DNA of 64,000 nucleotides from Neomesorhizobium albiziae (GTDB lineage: Bacteria; Pseudomonadota; Alphaproteobacteria; Rhizobiales; Rhizobiaceae), in contig NZ_FOSL01000001.1 of the NCBI RefSeq assembly GCF_900114255.1, forward strand, positions 186,001-250,000, in the 5' to 3' direction. Within the stretch, counting starts at the first letter, position 1. Each line of letters starts with the position of its first letter. This document shows, in pieces, positions 52,525 through 60,493 of this stretch. The position numbers and the translations under genes are program-made. Under the pieces are notes generated by a model. That model did no database searches. It saw only the letters and a list, made by a program, of their open reading frames with translations, and had not been told where the DNA came from.

Positions 52525-52830
52525 ATGGCCGATCTGATCGTCGTCTACTGGCGCGACATTCCCGCGCAAATCATCGTCAAGAAGGGGCGGCAGAACGCCA
52601 AGCGCGAATTGTCGCTGCGCTTCACCGAGGCGATCGACATGTGCGCGATGCGCACCGGCGCCGGCGATACCGATGCCTACCTCGCGGAGTGGCGCAAGGC
52701 CGAGCCGGTCGCGGTCGGCGACGACCTCGAAGCCGAGGCCGAGAAAGCGCTCGCCGACTTCGAAGGCAGTTACACCCGTGAGCGGCTGGTCGCTCTGGTC
52801 AAGGCAGGCGGGAAAGAGGGCAATGTCTGA
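52525..52830 (+). CDS. Small virulence-factor-domain protein, start of the metV-metF operon
   Basis: A 101-residue protein (MADLIVVYWRDIPAQIIVKK, then RFTEAIDMCAMRTG) of the Pfam Virulence_fact family, which is named for historical reasons. It has a strong GAGGAG ribosome site, and its last eight bases overlap the metV-like gene. In related bacteria this small protein sits beside MetV and MetF (general knowledge), so it may be a subunit of, or chaperone for, that complex. Confidence 0.8.
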   Translation: MADLIVVYWRDIPAQIIVKKGRQNAKRELSLRFTEAIDMCAMRTGAGDTDAYLAEWRKAEPVAVGDDLEAEAEKALADFEGSYTRERLVALVKAGGKEGNV

Positions 52831-53398
52831 CTCTGTCCCGGCGGTTACCCAGGCCACACTGGTCAAGAAGGCAGCGCCCAAGAGCGACTACAAGCCGGCG
52901 GACGTGTCGCCGCAGCGGCGCGTTCAGCGCTCGTTTGCAGTCAGGCTGTGGTCGGTGCGCCATTCGCGCGCGCTGGAGTGGTTTTATGCAAAATTCGCCG
53001 ACGCCTTTCTGCTCCTCCATCCCTTGTGGAAAGGCATCGGCTACGGCCGCGTCGAAGCGCCGGTGAAATTCGTCGAGAAGCACGTCAAGGGCTTCATGTT
53101 CGACTGCCGCATGTGCGGCCAGTGCGTCCTCTCCTCCACCGGCATGTCCTGCCCCATGAACTGCCCCAAGCAGTTGCGCAACGGCCCGTGCGGCGGCGTG
53201 CGCGCCAACGGAAATTGCGAGGTCGAGCCGGACATGCCGTGCGTCTGGGTGAAGGCCTGGGAAGGCTCCCGGCAGATGGTCAATGGTGACGCCATCCTCA
53301 ATGTGCAGAAGCCCGTCGATCAGTCGCTGCGCGAAACTTCGGCATGGCTGCGGGTCACTGCGCAGGCCGCGGCAGCGAAGGAAGCGGCACGAACATGA
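52823..53398 (+). CDS. Methylenetetrahydrofolate reductase C-terminal-domain protein, MetV-like
   Basis: A 191-residue protein. After a basic N-terminus (residues 1-60), it carries the cysteine array CRMCGQC...SCPMNCPK...NGPCGG, the iron-sulfur or zinc region of MetV, the partner that MetF uses in acetogens. In that pairing MetV is thought to deliver electrons to or from the flavin in MetF, instead of NAD(P)H. Here it precedes metF, separated only by repeat C2. The ATG at 52823 overlaps the preceding gene. Its TGA lies inside repeat C2. Confidence 0.88.
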   Translation: MSDSVPAVTQATLVKKAAPKSDYKPADVSPQRRVQRSFAVRLWSVRHSRALEWFYAKFADAFLLLHPLWKGIGYGRVEAPVKFVEKHVKGFMFDCRMCGQCVLSSTGMSCPMNCPKQLRNGPCGGVRANGNCEVEPDMPCVWVKAWEGSRQMVNGDAILNVQKPVDQSLRETSAWLRVTAQAAAAKEAART

Positions 53399-53438
53399 TC
53401 CCGAAAAGTGGAAACCGGTTTTCGGAACAGATCATGTT
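53392..53438. repeat. Family C element, copy C2, between metV-like and metF genes
   Basis: It reads AACATGATCCCGAAAAGTGG then AAACCGGTTTTCGGAACAGATCATGTT. The ACATGATC / GATCATGT arms pair. It contains the TGA of the metV-like gene and separates two genes that are expected to make one complex. Confidence 0.85.
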
Positions 53439-53468
53439 CCAGCAAAGAGATCGAACCGGAGCCGCCGC

Positions 53469-54569
53469 GTGAATCCGCCGCGTCCTCCACAAATCGACGA
53501 AAATCCGGCCGGCATCGACCTGCCGCTCGAGCCGCTGCCCGGCCACACCTCGCGCGGCCGCCTGGAGCGCGTGCTGCGCCGTGGCGAATTTGCCGTGACC
53601 ACCGAACTCAACCCGCCCGACAGCGCCAATCCCGAAGACGTCTACAACCGCGCGAAAATCTTCGACGGCTGGGTCGACGCTATCAACGCGGTCGACGCTT
53701 CCGGCGCCAATTGCCACATGTCGTCGGTGGGCATCTGCGCACTGCTCACCCGCATGGGCTATGCGCCCATCATGCAGATCGCCTGCCGCGACAAGAACCG
53801 CATCGCCATCCAGGGCGACGTGCTCGGCGGTGCGGCCATGGGCGTGGCCAACATGCTCTGCCTCACCGGCGACGGCGTGCAGGCCGGCGACCAGCCCGGC
53901 GCCAAGCCAGTGTTCGACCTCGATTCCATGTCGCTGCTCGAAACCATCCGCATCATGCGCGACAACGGCAAGTTCCTGTCCGGGCGCAAGCTGACGACGC
54001 CGCCGCAATTGTTCCTGGGAGCGGCGGTGAACCCTTTCGCGCCGCCTTTCGATTTCCGGCCAATCCATCTCGGCAAGAAGATCGCCGCCGGCGCGCAGTT
54101 CGTGCAGACGCAATATTGCTTCGACGTGCCGATGTTCCGCACCTTCATGCAGCGCGCCCGCGATCTCGGCCACACCGAAAAGGTCTTCATCCTGTGCGGC
54201 GTCGGGCCGCTTGCTTCCGCCAAGACGGCAAAATGGATCCGCTCCAACGTGCCGGGCATTCATATTCCCGATGCGATCATCAAGCGGCTCGAAGGCGCTG
54301 AGGACCAGAAGGCCGAAGGCAAGCGGCTTTGCATCGACATCATCAACGAGGTGAAGGAAATCGCAGGCGTTTCAGGCGTCCATGTGATGGCCTACCGCCA
54401 GGAGGAATATGTCGCCGAGATCGTCGATGAATCGGGCGTGCTGAAGGGCCGCCAGCCCTGGAAGCGCGAAGTCCGCGCCGACGACCGGCTTGTCGCCGAC
54501 CGCCTCGACCATCTGCTGCATGACAATGTCACCGAAACCCAGGTCGACATGGTGAAAACCGCGCACTGA
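53469..54569 (+). CDS. metF: Methylenetetrahydrofolate reductase, MetF family
   Basis: A 366-residue TIM-barrel flavoprotein interconverting methyl-THF and 5,10-methylene-THF. Features are FAVTTELNPPDSANPEDV near the start, NMLCLTGDGVQAGDQPGAKPVFDLDS and AAVNPFAPP, and GAQFVQTQYCFDVPMFRTF. An N-terminal extension of about 40 residues (GIDLPLEPLPGHTSRG) precedes the barrel. The start is a GTG at 53469 with CGGAG upstream, after repeat C2; no ATG fits. In this context the enzyme probably runs in the oxidative direction with MetV. A second palindrome-linked gene follows at 54647. Confidence 0.9.
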   Translation: MNPPRPPQIDENPAGIDLPLEPLPGHTSRGRLERVLRRGEFAVTTELNPPDSANPEDVYNRAKIFDGWVDAINAVDASGANCHMSSVGICALLTRMGYAPIMQIACRDKNRIAIQGDVLGGAAMGVANMLCLTGDGVQAGDQPGAKPVFDLDSMSLLETIRIMRDNGKFLSGRKLTTPPQLFLGAAVNPFAPPFDFRPIHLGKKIAAGAQFVQTQYCFDVPMFRTFMQRARDLGHTEKVFILCGVGPLASAKTAKWIRSNVPGIHIPDAIIKRLEGAEDQKAEGKRLCIDIINEVKEIAGVSGVHVMAYRQEEYVAEIVDESGVLKGRQPWKREVRADDRLVADRLDHLLHDNVTETQVDMVKTAH

Positions 54570-54610
54570 GCATTCCGCTCTGAGCGCACCGCTTGATCGA
54601 AACCAGAAAC

Positions 54611-54632
54611 GATATAAAGAAGTCTTTATATC
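54611..54632. promoter_or_regulatory. Palindromic operator-like site upstream of the MtrH-like gene
   Basis: GATATAAAGA-AG-TCTTTATATC is a perfect 10+10 palindrome, 15 bases before the ATG of the methyl-THF methyltransferase gene and close to its GGAG site. Its core matches the site upstream of bmt (37935-37950). It may repress when bound, since it would block the start region. Confidence 0.7.
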
Positions 54633-54646
54633 TTACGGAGAACTTC

Positions 54647-55618
54647 ATGACCCGCACGATTGTCGCCTCGGCGACCAGAGAGATCATCATCGGTTTCGAC
54701 CAGCCCTTCTGCGTGATCGGCGAACGCATCAACCCGACCGGCCGCAAGAAGCTGGCGGCCGAGATGGTTGCCGGCAATTTCGAAACTGTCATCAAGGACG
54801 CGCTGGAACAGGCCGCCTGCGGCGCCACCATGCTCGACGTCAACGCCGGCGTCACCGCTGTCGACCCCAACGCCACCGAGCCTGCATTGCTCGTGCAGAC
54901 GCTGGAGATCGTGCAGAACCTCGTCGACCTGCCGCTGTCGATCGACAGTTCCGTCACCGCGGCCATCGAGGCGGCGCTGAAGGTCGCCAAGGGCCGGCCG
55001 CTGGTCAACTCCGTCACCGGCGAGGAGGAAAAGCTCGAAGCCATCCTGCCGCTGGTCAAGAAATACAATGTGCCGGTCGTTGCCATTTCCAACGACGAGA
55101 CCGGCATTTCGATGGACCCGGACGTGCGTTTCGCGGTCGCCAAGAAGATCGTCGAGCGCTGCGCCGACCACGGCATCCCCGCGCATGACGTCGTCGTCGA
55201 TCCGCTGGTCATGCCGATCGGCGCGCTGGGCGACGCCGGCCGCCAGGTGTTCGCGCTGCTGCGCCGCCTGCGCGAGGAGTTGAAGGTCAACACCACCTGC
55301 GGCCTCTCCAACATCTCCTTCGGCCTGCCGCACCGCCACGGCATCAACGCCGCCTTCATCCCGATGGTGATCGGCGCCGGCATGACCTCGGCGATCATGA
55401 ATCCGGTGCGGCCGCAGGAAATGGAAGCCGTGCGCGGCGCCAATGTGCTGAACGGCACCGACGAGAACTGCACCACCTGGATCAAGACATACAAGGACTA
55501 CAAGCCGGCCGAAGGCGGCCACCCGGTTGCCGCACCGGTTGCAGTCAACGCACCTGGCGAAGCCGCCAACAACGGTCGCCGTCGGGGCGGCCGCGAGGCC
55601 CGGATGGCAAGGGGATAA
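54647..55618 (+). CDS. Methyltetrahydrofolate:corrinoid methyltransferase (MtrH/MtvA-like pterin-binding protein)
   Basis: A 323-residue protein with the dihydropteroate-synthase fold. GERINPTGRKKLAAEM at the start, LDVNAGVTAVDP and SIDSSVTAAIEAAL are its folate-binding segments, as in the methyl-THF:corrinoid methyltransferases of acetogens. It would move the methyl group between the corrinoid protein and THF. The tail after residue 290 is a Pro/Ala/Arg-rich extension (NNGRRRGGREARMARG). ACGGAG precedes ATG 54647. A palindromic operator directly upstream links it to the bmt gene. Confidence 0.88.
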   Translation: MTRTIVASATREIIIGFDQPFCVIGERINPTGRKKLAAEMVAGNFETVIKDALEQAACGATMLDVNAGVTAVDPNATEPALLVQTLEIVQNLVDLPLSIDSSVTAAIEAALKVAKGRPLVNSVTGEEEKLEAILPLVKKYNVPVVAISNDETGISMDPDVRFAVAKKIVERCADHGIPAHDVVVDPLVMPIGALGDAGRQVFALLRRLREELKVNTTCGLSNISFGLPHRHGINAAFIPMVIGAGMTSAIMNPVRPQEMEAVRGANVLNGTDENCTTWIKTYKDYKPAEGGHPVAAPVAVNAPGEAANNGRRRGGREARMARG

Positions 55619-55625
55619 TATTGTG

Positions 55626-55794
55626 GTGCGTCCTTCGAGGCTCGCCTTCGACAAGCTCAGGCTCGCACCTCAGGATGAGGACGGTTGGCGCCGTTCGCAT
55701 GCAAGGTCCTGCCACCACGCCTCCATCCTTGGGACAGGCAGCAAAAACGGTCCTCATCCTGAGGTGCGAGCGAAGCGAGCCTCGAAGGACGCAC
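55626..55794. repeat. Family F inverted-repeat element, copy F1
   Basis: The ends are GTGCGTCCTTCGAGGCTCGC on the left and its exact complement on the right. Inside are CACCTCAGGATGAGGAC and GTCCTCATCCTGAGGTGC, which also pair, and GACAAGCTCAGGCTCGC. It is a MITE-like element 169 bases long, immediately left of the GIY-YIG nuclease gene. Confidence 0.88.
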
Positions 55795-55796
55795 CC

Positions 55797-56099
55797 CTAC
55801 TTCGGCATCAGGTGGCTTCGTCGAGAAAGCTCAGGCAGCGCTTCGTAGGCAAGCGCGATGAGCGCCTCTTTCTTTCGCCGCGACCACCCCTTGATCTGGC
55901 GCTCCCGTGCGATGGCATCGAGGATGCGGTCGTAGGATTCGGTGAACACCAGAACCACCGGCCTGCGTTTTGCGGTGTAACTGTCGATGGGAAGGTTGTT
56001 GTGCTCCCACACCCGAGCTTCGACCTCCTGTTTTGTCGATCCGACGTGGTAGGAATCGTCGGCGCAACGAAGAATGTAGACGGTCATCTCGAATTGCAT
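55797..56099 (-). CDS. GIY-YIG endonuclease-domain protein
   Basis: A 100-residue single-domain nuclease of the UvrC-type GIY-YIG superfamily: VYILRCADDSYHVGSTK holds the two strands (here VYI and HVGST in place of GIY and YIG), VWEHNN carries the Arg/His-adjacent position, and FTESYDRILDAIARERQIKGWSR ends with the catalytic glutamate in ARERQIKGW. The start is ATG 56099. It is flanked by two copies of family F repeats, only 2 bases from F1 and about 70 from F2. Function is unknown. Confidence 0.88.
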   Translation of the reverse strand: MQFEMTVYILRCADDSYHVGSTKQEVEARVWEHNNLPIDSYTAKRRPVVLVFTESYDRILDAIARERQIKGWSRRKKEALIALAYEALPELSRRSHLMPK

Positions 56100-56168
56100 G
56101 AACGTGTTCCCCCAAAGCGAACGCTCATCCGGGAGTTAGTCTATCCAAAGCGGCGTCAAAATACAGAG

Positions 56169-56375
56169 GCGCGCCCTTCGAGGCTCGCCTTCGACAAGCT
56201 CAGGCTCGCACCACAGGATGAGCGAGGTTTGAGCGCGTCACGCCAAGCTCTGAAATGCCGGCGCAGCAGAATTTGGGTGACGTCTGGCACCGGTCTCCCT
56301 CATCCTGAGGTGCGAGCCCGCACATACGTAGAAACATTGGCTGCACATCGGACGGGCGAGCCTCGAAGGACGCAC
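56169..56375. repeat. Family F inverted-repeat element, copy F2
   Basis: The ends GCGCCCTTCGAGGCTCGC and GCGAGCCTCGAAGGACGC pair, with an internal CTCATCCTGAGGTGCGAG near the right arm. The middle is longer and different from F1. It ends seven bases before the ATG of the RACo-like gene, so it forms that gene's leader. Confidence 0.85.
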
Positions 56376-56382
56376 AACTAAC

Positions 56383-58491
56383 ATGAATCCGCCCGCCAAC
56401 ATCACCGACCCCCTCGTCCTGTTCATGCCATCGGGCAAGCGCGGGCGCTTTCCGAAGGGCACGCCGCTGCTCGACGCCGCGCGTTCGCTCGGCGTCTATG
56501 TAGAGAGCGTCTGCGGCGGGCGCGCCACCTGCGGCCGCTGCCAGATCGAGGTGCAGGAAGGCAATTTCGCCAAGCACAAGATCATTTCGGCGCTCGACCA
56601 CATCTCGCCCAAGGGCCCGAAGGAAGAGCGCTACGAGCGCGTGCGCGGCCTGCCGGATGGCCGCCGCCTTTCCTGCTCGGCCACCGTCCAGGGCGACCTC
56701 GTCATCGACGTGCCCCAAGACACCGTCATCAACGCGCAGGTGGTGCGCAAGGCGGCCACCGACCGCGTCATCGAGCGCAACGCCGCCGTCCAGCTCTGCT
56801 ATGTCGAGGTCGAGGAACCCGACATGCACAAGCCGCTCGGCGACCTCGACCGGCTCAAGGTGGCGCTTGAGACTGACTGGGGCTGGAAGGACCTGCTGAT
56901 CGCCCCGCACCTCATCCCGCAGATCCAGAAGATCATGCGCACCACGTTGCCGGACCAGCCTCCCGTGTCGCCCGGCAAATGGGGCGTCACCGCCGCCATC
57001 CACCGCGACATGGATTCCTCGCGGCCCTTCATCATCGGCCTGTTTCCCGGCCTGAAGAACGAAGCCTACGGCATCGCCTGCGACATCGGCTCGACCACCA
57101 TCGCCATGCATCTGGTGTCGCTGCTGTCGGGCCGCATCGCCGCCTCGTCCGGCACCTCAAACCCGCAGATCCGCTTCGGCGAGGATCTGATGAGCCGCGT
57201 TTCCTACGTGATGATGAACCCGGACGGCCGCGAGGCGATGACCAAGGCGGTGCGCGAGGCCGTCAACACGCTCATCGGCAAGGTCTGCGAGGAAGGCAAT
57301 GTCGACCGCCACGACATTTTCGACTGCGTCTTCGTCGGCAACCCGATCATGCACCACCTGTTCCTCGGCATCGACCCGACCGAACTCGGCCAGGCGCCGT
57401 TCGCGCTCGCCGTGTCGGGTTCGCTGCAGTTCTGGGCGCATGAGATCGATATCGACGTCAATCGCGGCGCGCGGCTCTACACGCTGCCGTGCATCGCCGG
57501 CCATGTCGGCGCCGATGCCGCCGGCGCGACGCTTTCCGAAGGCCCATACCGGCAGGACAAGATGATGCTGCTGGTCGATGTCGGCACCAACGCCGAGATC
57601 ATCCTGGGTAACAGCACCCGTGTAGTGGCGGCCTCCTCGCCGACCGGCCCGGCCTTCGAGGGCGCGGAGATTTCGTCGGGCCAGCGCGCTGCGCCCGGCG
57701 CCATCGAGCGCGTGCGCATCGATCCGCAAACGCTGGAACCCAAGTACCGCGTCATCGGCGTCGACAAATGGTCGGACGAGGAAGGCTTCGAGGAGGAATC
57801 CTGGACCACGGGCGTCACCGGCATCTGCGGCTCCGCCATCATCGAGGTGGTCGCCGAAATGTATCTTTCCGGGATCATCTCCGAGGACGGCGTCGTCGAC
57901 GGTTCGCTGATGGCCAAAAGCCCGCGCATCGTCCAGAATGGCCGCACCTTCTCCTACCTGCTGCGCGAGGGGCGCCAGGGCGAGCCGCGCATCACCGTCA
58001 CCCAGAACGACATCCGCGCCATTCAACTCGCCAAGGCGGCGCTTTATGCCGGCGTCAAGCTCCTGATGGAAAAGCAGGGCGTCGAGACGGTCGACACCAT
58101 CCGCTTCGCCGGCGCCTTCGGCTCCTTCATCGATCCGAAATACGCCATGGTGCTCGGCCTGATCCCGGATTGCGATCTGGCCGAGGTCAAGGCGGTCGGC
58201 AATGCCGCCGGCACCGGTGCGCTGATGGCGCTGCTCAACCGCGACCATCGCCGTGAGATCGAGAAGGAAGTGGCCCGCATCGAGAAGATCGAGACGGCGC
58301 TCGAGCCGAATTTCCAGCAGCTCTTCATCAACGCCATGGCGATGCCCAACAAGGTCGACCCGTTCCCGAAACTGTCCGAACAGGTGAAATTGCCGCCGCG
58401 CAAGTCGGCCGGCGAGGACGGCGCCGCCGGAGATGCTACGCCGCGCCGTCGCTCCCGCGAGGACCGCGCCGCCCGCCGTAACCGCGACTGA
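56383..58491 (+). CDS. RACo-type corrinoid protein reactivase (ASKHA, DUF4445-like)
   Basis: A 702-residue reductive activator that returns oxidised Co(II) corrinoid proteins to the active Co(I) form using ATP. The N-terminal 2Fe-2S domain has Cys44-x5-Cys50-x2-Cys53 and Cys98 in RRLSCSA. A linker follows, then the ASKHA ATPase fold from about residue 225, with ACDIGSTTIAMHLVSL as the first phosphate loop and LLVDVGTNAEIILG and AGAFGSFIDP later. A basic tail closes the protein (RRRSREDRAARRNRD). An oxygen-exposed corrinoid system needs frequent repair, which fits an aerobe. The ATG at 56383 lies seven bases after repeat F2. Confidence 0.93.
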   Translation: MNPPANITDPLVLFMPSGKRGRFPKGTPLLDAARSLGVYVESVCGGRATCGRCQIEVQEGNFAKHKIISALDHISPKGPKEERYERVRGLPDGRRLSCSATVQGDLVIDVPQDTVINAQVVRKAATDRVIERNAAVQLCYVEVEEPDMHKPLGDLDRLKVALETDWGWKDLLIAPHLIPQIQKIMRTTLPDQPPVSPGKWGVTAAIHRDMDSSRPFIIGLFPGLKNEAYGIACDIGSTTIAMHLVSLLSGRIAASSGTSNPQIRFGEDLMSRVSYVMMNPDGREAMTKAVREAVNTLIGKVCEEGNVDRHDIFDCVFVGNPIMHHLFLGIDPTELGQAPFALAVSGSLQFWAHEIDIDVNRGARLYTLPCIAGHVGADAAGATLSEGPYRQDKMMLLVDVGTNAEIILGNSTRVVAASSPTGPAFEGAEISSGQRAAPGAIERVRIDPQTLEPKYRVIGVDKWSDEEGFEEESWTTGVTGICGSAIIEVVAEMYLSGIISEDGVVDGSLMAKSPRIVQNGRTFSYLLREGRQGEPRITVTQNDIRAIQLAKAALYAGVKLLMEKQGVETVDTIRFAGAFGSFIDPKYAMVLGLIPDCDLAEVKAVGNAAGTGALMALLNRDHRREIEKEVARIEKIETALEPNFQQLFINAMAMPNKVDPFPKLSEQVKLPPRKSAGEDGAAGDATPRRRSREDRAARRNRD

Positions 58492-58552
58492 AGGTCAGGC
58501 GACCACGTTCCTTCGCCCAGTCCTTACGGCAGAGCATCGCATATAGTTGGTC

Positions 58553-58689
58553 GACCCCCACTCCGGTTTGCTTTGCAAACCACCTCTCCCCCGCTCGACG
58601 GGGGAGAGGAAGCGCCGGCCGCTATGCCGGGCTCCCTTCCTCTCCCTCCGGAGGGGGGAGAGGTGGCCCGAAGGGCCGGAGTGGGGGAA
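58553..58689. repeat. Family E palindromic element, copy E2
   Basis: It has the same four-stem plan as E1. The first stem is GGTTTGC-TTT-GCAAACC where E1 has GGTCCGC-TAC-GCGGACC, so the bases have changed on both sides and pairing is kept. The right stem (GGCCCGAAGGGCC) also differs but pairs. Flanking sequence to 58785 shows no gene. Confidence 0.85.
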
Positions 58690-58785
58690 GACAGAACCCA
58701 TATGCGATCACTCCGCCCGCAGAAGAGGAGGGTTCGGCGGGACAGGGGGGCGTCCGCTCCGATGCAAACTGCCCGCGAAATCCAC

Positions 58786-59496
58786 CTACTCGCAGAACTT
58801 GACCCATTCATCCTGCGGGGCGCGTTCGGTGCGCAGGCTGTTTTCCGGCTTCGACGTGTCCTCGTAGCCAAGCGCCATGCCGCACACCACGATCTCCTCG
58901 TCGGGAATGCCGAGCACCGGGCGGATCTGGTTGTGATAGGGAGCGAACGCCGCCTGCGGGCAGGTATGCAGTCCCCTCGCCCGCGCCGCCACCATGATGT
59001 TCTGCAGGAACATGCCGTAGTCGATCCACGAGCCCTGGTTCAGCCGGCGGTCGATGGTGAAGATCATGCCCACCGGCGCATCGAAGAACACGAAATTGCG
59101 GTCATGCTGCTCACGCATCTGGTCGACGTCGCGCCGCCCGATGCCGAGCGCGCCATAGAGGTCGAACCCCACCTTGCGGCGGCGCGCGTAATACGGCTCG
59201 AAGAACTGGTCGGGATAATATTTGTATTCGTCCCACTTGGCCTTTTCGGCGCGGATGCCGGAGTTCATCACCGCGTCGGTGATGCGCTGCTTGACCTCGC
59301 CCTTGGTCACATAGACGCGCCAGGGCTGCATGTTGGTGCCGGACGGAGCGCGCGCCGCTACATCGAGTATTTCGCGGACCGTCGCATCATCCACCGGATC
59401 GGGCAGAAAGGCGCGCACCGAACGCCGCGAAACGATCGCCTCGTCGACGATAGCCGCCTCGTTCGACCTCGCGGTCTGTTTATTGCGTGAAAGCAT
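58786..59496 (-). CDS. Nitroreductase-family protein
   Basis: A 236-residue flavoprotein (FMN) with the SRRSVRAFLPDPVDDATV start, the RAPSGTNMQPWRVYV string and the AARARGLHTCPQAAFAPYH region of nitroreductases. The ATG 59496 was chosen because GAAGGA lies upstream; the longer frame has no site. Such enzymes reduce nitro or quinone compounds or act as dehydrogenases on small substrates. It is divergent from the XRE-cupin gene. Confidence 0.88.
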   Translation of the reverse strand: MLSRNKQTARSNEAAIVDEAIVSRRSVRAFLPDPVDDATVREILDVAARAPSGTNMQPWRVYVTKGEVKQRITDAVMNSGIRAEKAKWDEYKYYPDQFFEPYYARRRKVGFDLYGALGIGRRDVDQMREQHDRNFVFFDAPVGMIFTIDRRLNQGSWIDYGMFLQNIMVAARARGLHTCPQAAFAPYHNQIRPVLGIPDEEIVVCGMALGYEDTSKPENSLRTERAPQDEWVKFCE

Positions 59497-59679
59497 CAAA
59501 AAGTCCTTCCCGGTTTCCGGGGCTCCAGAGCCGGCGCAAAGCGCCGCTTCGGTTTTTTCTGGCTTTGCACCAGCCGCCCGTTTCCCGCAAGCAAATCTTG
59601 GCACAGACCGGATTTCGCTTGAATTTTCCGGCGGACTCGGCTTCCGTGAAATTCCAAACGAAATTTTCATGAGAGAGCC

Positions 59680-60273
59680 GTGCCCCTGCCTGCCGAACGA
59701 GCGCCCGACGAGACGCCTTCAAGCGACCAGCTGCTGGCGCGCGACATCCGTGCCTTGCGCAAATCGCGCGGTCTCACCCTTGCGGAAGTTGCTCTGCGGC
59801 TCGGCCGCTCGGTGGGCTGGATGAGCCAGGTCGAGCGCGGCCTGTCCACCCCCTCGATCGCCGACCTGCGGGCCTTCGCCGACATTTTCGCGGTGCCGAT
59901 CAGCCTGTTCTTCGGCCACGAGGTGCCCAACGAGCATGAACGCGGCGTCATCGTGCGGGCAGGCCGCCGCCGCTCGCTGGGCTCCAGCGATTCCGGTCTG
60001 GTCGAGGAACTGCTGTCGCCCGATCTCGGCGGCAGCTTCGAGGTGCTGCGCTCGGAGTTCGCGCCGGGCGCTGAATTGCAGTCGGTGGCGCACCGGCCGA
60101 CCGAGGAAGCCGGCTATCTCGTCTCTGGTGTCTTCGATATCGAGATCGACGGCGTCTGGCACAGCCTGTCGGCCGGCGACAGCTTCCGCTTCGACAACAA
60201 GCCGTTCCGATGGAAGAACCCGGGCAGCGAACCGGCCGTCGTCATCTGGGTGGTTTCACCGCCGGTTTATTGA
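59680..60273 (+). CDS. XRE-family regulator with C-terminal cupin sensor
   Basis: A 197-residue regulator. The helix-turn-helix is at residues 20-75 (SRGLTLAEVALRLGRSVGWM then QVERGLSTPSIADL), and a cupin follows with ELQSVAHRPTEEAGYLVSG and SAGDSFRFDNKPFRWKNPG. The start is a GTG at 59680. This type often controls amine or betaine catabolism genes, and the flavoprotein gene downstream (60494) is the natural candidate target. Confidence 0.9.
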   Translation: MPLPAERAPDETPSSDQLLARDIRALRKSRGLTLAEVALRLGRSVGWMSQVERGLSTPSIADLRAFADIFAVPISLFFGHEVPNEHERGVIVRAGRRRSLGSSDSGLVEELLSPDLGGSFEVLRSEFAPGAELQSVAHRPTEEAGYLVSGVFDIEIDGVWHSLSAGDSFRFDNKPFRWKNPGSEPAVVIWVVSPPVY

Positions 60274-60312
60274 GGGATTGATGCAAGTCTTGACGGATCT
60301 GCCCGACCTTTT

Positions 60313-60452
60313 ACCCCCACCCCCAACCCCTCCCCACAAGGGGAGGGAGACAGTTTTGCCGCCAGTTTCGCTCGAGATCGCCAAGCTTGGAGCAAGAGGG
60401 CAACACCGCAAAGTTCCCCTCCCCCTTGTGGGGAGGGGTTAGAGGTGGGGGT
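60313..60452. repeat. Family E-like palindromic element, copy E3
   Basis: Its two halves are complementary at the ends: CCCCCACCCCCAACCCCTCC and GGAGGGG...GGTGGGGG. The inner arms CCCCACAAGGGGAGGG and CCCCTTGTGGGGAGGGG pair as well. It occupies most of the 220-base gap between the regulator and the flavoprotein gene. Confidence 0.82.
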
Positions 60453-60493
60453 CGCTTCGGGAGTTGGGGTGCTTCAAATAGGAACCGGTTTTT

